A DNA stretch of 64,000 bases from Romboutsia hominis (GTDB lineage: Bacteria > Bacillota > Clostridia > Peptostreptococcales > Peptostreptococcaceae), in the NCBI RefSeq assembly GCF_900002575.1, contig NZ_LN650648.1, positions 744,001 through 808,000 on the forward strand, given 5' to 3'. The position numbers were made by a program, and so were the translations under genes. The notes beneath the pieces are model-generated. The model worked only from the letters and a program-made list of their open reading frames with translations. It did no database searches and was not told the origin of the DNA. Below are positions 60,540-64,000 of the stretch, in pieces. Within the stretch, counting starts at the first letter, position 1. Every line of letters starts with the position of its first letter.

Positions 60540-61577
60540 TTAGCCTACTAAAAAATAATTTATTAAGGCTAATATAAAGCTACAAATTAATATAAAGGAT
60601 ACAACAATAAAATGACGTTTTTTATTCATTACTACAATAGCAATATATTCTCTTATTAAAGCATTTGGAATAAAATAAAGAGCAGTTTTTGCGCCAATAC
60701 CTTCACTTTTTAAGTTAGCTTTTTTAGCATAAAGCCCAGCTCTAAATAGGTGATAATTATTAGTAATAAAAATACTTTTGTATCCACTTGGTTTAATTTT
60801 ATCCATTATATTTTTAGAAAAACTCATATTTTCAAATGTTGTTGTTGATTTATCTTCAAGTATTGTATCAGAAATAGGTATACCATTTTTTATAGCATAT
60901 TGTTGCATAGCAAATGCTTCAGAAACTTTCTCATCTTTACCTTGACCACCAGAAAATATTATTTTAGGTGGTTTCGATACTTTAGCTTGTTTATTATAAA
61001 ATTCAATTGCTCTTTTTATTCTGCTAGCAAGTAAAGGTGGAACTTTATCTCCGATTACTCTGCTACCTAAAACAATTATAAAATCTTGGTTTAGCTTAGG
61101 TCTATTAAATTGATATAATAGTGAAATCATCAAGAAATTAAAAACACTAAATAAGAAATATATTTCTATAACGAAAAATCCACCAATAAATATATTAATA
61201 TCACTAGGTAAAAATCTTTCAGGATTAATTATAGTTAGTATTACATGAAAAAGTAAAGCTAAGCCTAAGAAAAATGTTAATAGATTAGATAAGCTTCTAC
61301 TCTCCCTTTTTATTACAATTCGTGCATTTATAAATAATCCAATTATGAGTATATAAATCCCAAATATTAAAATAAAAATTGCTATAATAAAAAATATAAA
61401 AAATATAACTATCAATAATATATTAGAAGTAGAGAAGGTTATGTATGTTGCAGTTAATAAAAACATAAATAATGAAATATTAAATAAAAAGCCATTATAA
61501 AGTTTTCTTTTATCTAGATTATAAGAGATTAAAAAGATAGCAAATGAAATTAGAGTTAGTATTAAAAGTATTTTCAT
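60540..61577 (-). CDS. YdcF/SanA-like DUF218 membrane protein
   Basis: A 345-residue protein. The first 150 residues hold about five membrane helices, and one more (CSFILALINYFLVG) is at the end. The DUF218 domain (about 165-320) has DFIIVLGSRVIGDKVPPLLA, IIFSGGQGKDEKVSEAFAM and ITNNYHLFRAGLYAKKANL, with the DKSTTTFENM motif. Members are linked to envelope maintenance, but the reaction is not known. The start follows GGAGGTG on the minus strand. Confidence 0.88.
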   Translation of the reverse strand: MKILLILTLISFAIFLISYNLDKRKLYNGFLFNISLFMFLLTATYITFSTSNILLIVIFFIFFIIAIFILIFGIYILIIGLFINARIVIKRESRSLSNLLTFFLGLALLFHVILTIINPERFLPSDINIFIGGFFVIEIYFLFSVFNFLMISLLYQFNRPKLNQDFIIVLGSRVIGDKVPPLLASRIKRAIEFYNKQAKVSKPPKIIFSGGQGKDEKVSEAFAMQQYAIKNGIPISDTILEDKSTTTFENMSFSKNIMDKIKPSGYKSIFITNNYHLFRAGLYAKKANLKSEGIGAKTALYFIPNALIREYIAIVVMNKKRHFIVVSFILICSFILALINYFLVG

Positions 61578-61786
61578 ACTTCACCTCCAAATTAAAATAA
61601 AACTTTATTGATAATTAATAATATTAGCATAAGTAAAAAATATATACAAATAACAACATCAAATTTACTAGGTAGACACTAATTATTAATAATATATTAA
61701 ATATAGTATGAAATGTTAGTATAATTAAAAGGTTTTAAACTCTTTATGTAGAAAGTAGTAATATAAATTATTTTGGGGGAATTATC

Positions 61787-62416
61787 ATGGAGAAATTTAA
61801 TAAAGTTGGAAATTATAATATACCGTTAGACTATGCTAAAAATGAATTTAGTAAAAAAGATCCTATTCTTATGGCAAAGCTATCAAATTCATACTATGAT
61901 AAAAGCACCAGTATATTTCATGTAAAGTGTATGGATTTTACTTTATATGTAGAATATCCTAGTGGAGATATATATAAAGAAAATGGAGAAAAATTAGATA
62001 AAATAGCTTTAGAAATTTTAGTAATAAGATTTTTAGTCAATGCTAATCCAATACCACCAACTAATAAATATATAACATTTAAAGAAATTGATGGAGGACA
62101 TGTATATTACCCGGCATTTTTAAGAACTAGTATAAATAGATTAACTAAAGAATTTGGAGGAAATGTAGAAAAATTTAAATCTGTAATGAAAAATATTGGA
62201 GCAAGTAAAATAAATATGGGAGATAGTGCCTATAAAATTAGATTTTTAAATGATACATATATTATATATATTTTATGGAGTGGGGATGATGAAATAGAAT
62301 CAGCATCTAATATATTATTTGACTCAAATATAAAGCACTATTTTAATGCAGAGGATATAGCAGTAATTGGCGATATACCATTTATAAGAATATATGAAGA
62401 ATTAGATAACCTATAA
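61787..62416 (+). CDS. DUF3786 domain protein
   Basis: A 209-residue soluble protein whose pattern matches DUF3786, common in anaerobes: YNIPLDYAKNEFSKKDPILM, then YFVEYP-like FTLYVEYPSGDIYKENGEKL, VYYPAFLRTSINRLTKEFGG and TYIIYILWSGDDEIESASNI. Function unknown; some members lie next to corrinoid or metal genes, but not here. It starts behind TTTTGGGGG, a weak site. Confidence 0.75.
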   Translation: MEKFNKVGNYNIPLDYAKNEFSKKDPILMAKLSNSYYDKSTSIFHVKCMDFTLYVEYPSGDIYKENGEKLDKIALEILVIRFLVNANPIPPTNKYITFKEIDGGHVYYPAFLRTSINRLTKEFGGNVEKFKSVMKNIGASKINMGDSAYKIRFLNDTYIIYILWSGDDEIESASNILFDSNIKHYFNAEDIAVIGDIPFIRIYEELDNL

Positions 62417-62515
62417 ATTATATAATAGTGTTCACATTTATTAACCTAGATTTTATAATTAAAATAAGCAAATACATTTGATATAATATACATAAAGCAT
62501 CAAAGGAGGAGTCAG

Positions 62516-63298
62516 ATGATAAAGCTTATTGCAACAGATATGGATGGAACACTATTAAATAATAATAATGAAATACACCATGATTTTATAGATGTATTTG
62601 AAAAACTACAAGAAAAAGATATAATATTTGCAGCTGCTAGTGGAAGACAATACTTTAATTTGTTAAAAAGATTTGAAGATGTTAAAGATAAGATGATGTT
62701 TATAGCTGAGAATGGAACAATTGTAGTTTATAAGGGAGAAGAGATATTTATAAACTCATTAGATAGAAATATAGCTAAAGAATTAGTTAATATAGGAAGA
62801 AATATAGAAAATTCAAATGTAATACTTTGTGGTAAAAATTCTGCATATATAGAATCTACTGATGAAGAATTTATAAAAGAAGTAGAAAAATACTATGAAA
62901 AGTATGAAGTAGTAAAAGATGTAAATGAAATAGAAGATGATATATTAAAGGTTACTATATGTGACTTTAATGGGGCTCAAGAAAATAGCAATAAATATTA
63001 CGACGACTATAGAGAGGATTTACAAGTATCTATATCTGGGAAGATATGGTTAGATATAACGAATAAAGGAGCCAATAAAGGAATGGCAATTAAAGCATTT
63101 CAAGAGAAAATGGGTATAGATTTTAATGAAACTATGGTATTTGGAGATTATCTAAATGATTTGGAGATGATGGAAGCAGCTTATCACAGTTATGCTATGG
63201 AAAATGCTCATGATGATTTAAAGAAAGTATCTAGATTTATTGCAAAAAGTAATGATGATAATGGAGTTTTAGAAGCTATAAAATTAAATATATTATAA
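62516..63298 (+). CDS. Cof-type HAD phosphatase
   Basis: A 260-residue HAD-IIB phosphatase. Motif I is IATDMDGTLLN (residues 5-15), motif II FAAASGRQY, the lysine of motif III lies in KGANKGMAIKAFQEKMG and motif IV is VFGDYLNDLEMMEAA. The cap domain is type C2B. Such enzymes act on sugar phosphates, nucleotides or pyridoxal phosphate; the substrate cannot be told from sequence. The ribosome site AAAGGAGGAG is strong. Confidence 0.92.
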   Translation: MIKLIATDMDGTLLNNNNEIHHDFIDVFEKLQEKDIIFAAASGRQYFNLLKRFEDVKDKMMFIAENGTIVVYKGEEIFINSLDRNIAKELVNIGRNIENSNVILCGKNSAYIESTDEEFIKEVEKYYEKYEVVKDVNEIEDDILKVTICDFNGAQENSNKYYDDYREDLQVSISGKIWLDITNKGANKGMAIKAFQEKMGIDFNETMVFGDYLNDLEMMEAAYHSYAMENAHDDLKKVSRFIAKSNDDNGVLEAIKLNIL

Positions 63299-63305
63299 TA
63301 AAAGT

Positions 63306-63339
63306 CTACTTAGTATAAATTTATGCTAAGTAGTTTTTT
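63306..63339 (+). terminator. Terminator after the HAD phosphatase gene
   Basis: CTACTTAG-ATAAA pairs with TTTAT-CTAAGTAG with a central mismatch, followed by TTTTTTA. Confidence 0.82.
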
Positions 63340-63430
63340 ATTATATTCATTACTAAAATATCTATTGACTGTATTGTAACCATATACTTTATTGTATAAT
63401 ATGATAAGATACAAAATTTAGGAGGATAAA

Positions 63431-64000
63431 ATGGATAATTCAATAGCAAAAAGCTTTAGCTTTTTATCACTTATAAAATTTACTATACCATCGGTGGTAA
63501 TGCTTGTATTTATGTCTTTATATACAATAATAGATGGAATATTTGTATCTAGATTTGTAAATACTGACGCATTATCATCTGTAAATATAGTATATCCATT
63601 TATAAATGTGGTAATAGCAGTTGGTGTAATGTTAGCAACTGGAAGTAGCGCGGTTATAGCTAAAAAAATTGGTGAAGGGAAAACTGAAGAAGCTAAAAAG
63701 AATTTTACATTAATAATACTTTTAGGAGCTACTTTAGGAATCTTAATATCATTTATTGGATATACATTTTTGGAAAAGATAATATATACACTTGGTGGCA
63801 ATAATAGATTATATGGGTATTGTAGAGATTATCTAACAGCAACTTTAATATTTGTTCCAGCGTTTATAATTAATTTATTATTTCAATATCTTACAATAAC
63901 TGCAGGGAAGCCAAATATAGGATTATTATTTACCTTAATAGGCGGATTTAGTAACATAATATTAGATTATTTATTTATAGTTCCTATGGATATGGGAATA
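63431..64000 (+). CDS. MATE family efflux protein, N-terminal part
   Basis: The frame runs from ATG 63431 to the right edge (190 codons seen). It starts behind AGGAGG, has at least five membrane helices, and shows the MATE pattern SLIKFTIPSVVMLVFMSLY, TIIDGIFVSRFVNTDALSSV, VNIVYPFINVVIAVGVMLA and then TGSSAVIAKKIGEGKTEEAK. It would export drugs or metabolites by sodium or proton exchange. A promoter-like TATAAT lies about 30 bases before the ribosome site. Confidence 0.9.
   Translation, partial: MDNSIAKSFSFLSLIKFTIPSVVMLVFMSLYTIIDGIFVSRFVNTDALSSVNIVYPFINVVIAVGVMLATGSSAVIAKKIGEGKTEEAKKNFTLIILLGATLGILISFIGYTFLEKIIYTLGGNNRLYGYCRDYLTATLIFVPAFIINLLFQYLTITAGKPNIGLLFTLIGGFSNIILDYLFIVPMDMGI

Noticed and set aside
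3-64000. tRNA or rRNA genes, insertion sequences, prophage or integrase genes
   Set aside because: I saw no tRNA cloverleaf, rRNA segment, transposase or integrase motif anywhere in the window.

Overview
The window is a low-GC (roughly 28-30% by eye) chromosome segment of a motile clostridium. Gene content and order point to the Peptostreptococcaceae, near Clostridioides, Paraclostridium, Terrisporobacter and Romboutsia. The evidence is a glycine-riboswitch/grd locus, a FliR-FlhB fusion, a fliW-csrA pair beside flagellin, a flagellin-glycan cluster in the order known from C. difficile, and a c-di-GMP-I riboswitch in front of flgB. The species call is inference.

Layout. (1) 1-4.74 kb: the end of an M3 peptidase gene, then a glycine reductase (grd) operon in ruins. 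The glycine riboswitch and its terminator look intact and trxA is intact. grdX and trxB have lost their ATG and are frameshifted or deleted. grdE is broken and fused by a large deletion to the last codons of grdC, so grdA and grdB are gone. grdD is full of indels. (2) 4.8-8.8 kb: guanine riboswitch and xpt, a transaldolase-type gene, a secreted Lys/Glu-rich protein behind an unusual 57-bp dyad, and an orphan BceS-like kinase. (3) 8.8-19.6 kb: late flagellar genes: lytic transglycosylase, EAL phosphodiesterase, yaaR, a FliN-like gene, flgM, flgN, flgK, flgL, fliW, csrA, fliS, fliD, fliT and two tandem flagellins. Several sigma28-type promoters with TAAA-N15/16-CCGATAT-like elements are visible. 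(4) 19.7-25.5 kb: a five-gene flagellin glycan cluster whose methyltransferase is frameshifted at an A6 tract. (5) 25.6-27 kb: a long leader with a possible gene relic, a promoter, the c-di-GMP-I riboswitch and terminator-like hairpins. (6) 27-46.3 kb: the large early flagellar operon from flgB to fliN, without flhF, flhG or flbD, followed by an unknown membrane protein. (7) 47.5-55.8 kb: one chemoreceptor under tandem sigma28-like promoters, then cheA-cheB-cheC-cheD-cheW-cheR-cheY. (8) 55.8-64 kb: gtrA, a possible relic, a VanRS-like two-component system, thiol peroxidase, a YdcF-like membrane protein, a DUF3786 protein, a Cof-type HAD phosphatase and the start of a MATE exporter.

How it works together. 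c-di-GMP, plausibly lowered by the EAL protein, would gate the early operon through the riboswitch. That operon encodes sigma28 (FliA), which is held by FlgM until hook completion and then drives the late promoters. FliW and CsrA probably gate flagellin translation through two GGA sites in each flagellin leader. The Che proteins should control rotation, but FliM starts after the point where the CheY-binding N-terminal peptide normally lies, so the coupling of CheY to the switch is an open question. The most unusual points are the collapsed grd operon whose riboswitch now serves only trxA, the flagellin-2 promoter folded into the flagellin-1 terminator, the frameshifted glycan methyltransferase, and the short FliM with a palindrome between its Shine-Dalgarno and start codon.
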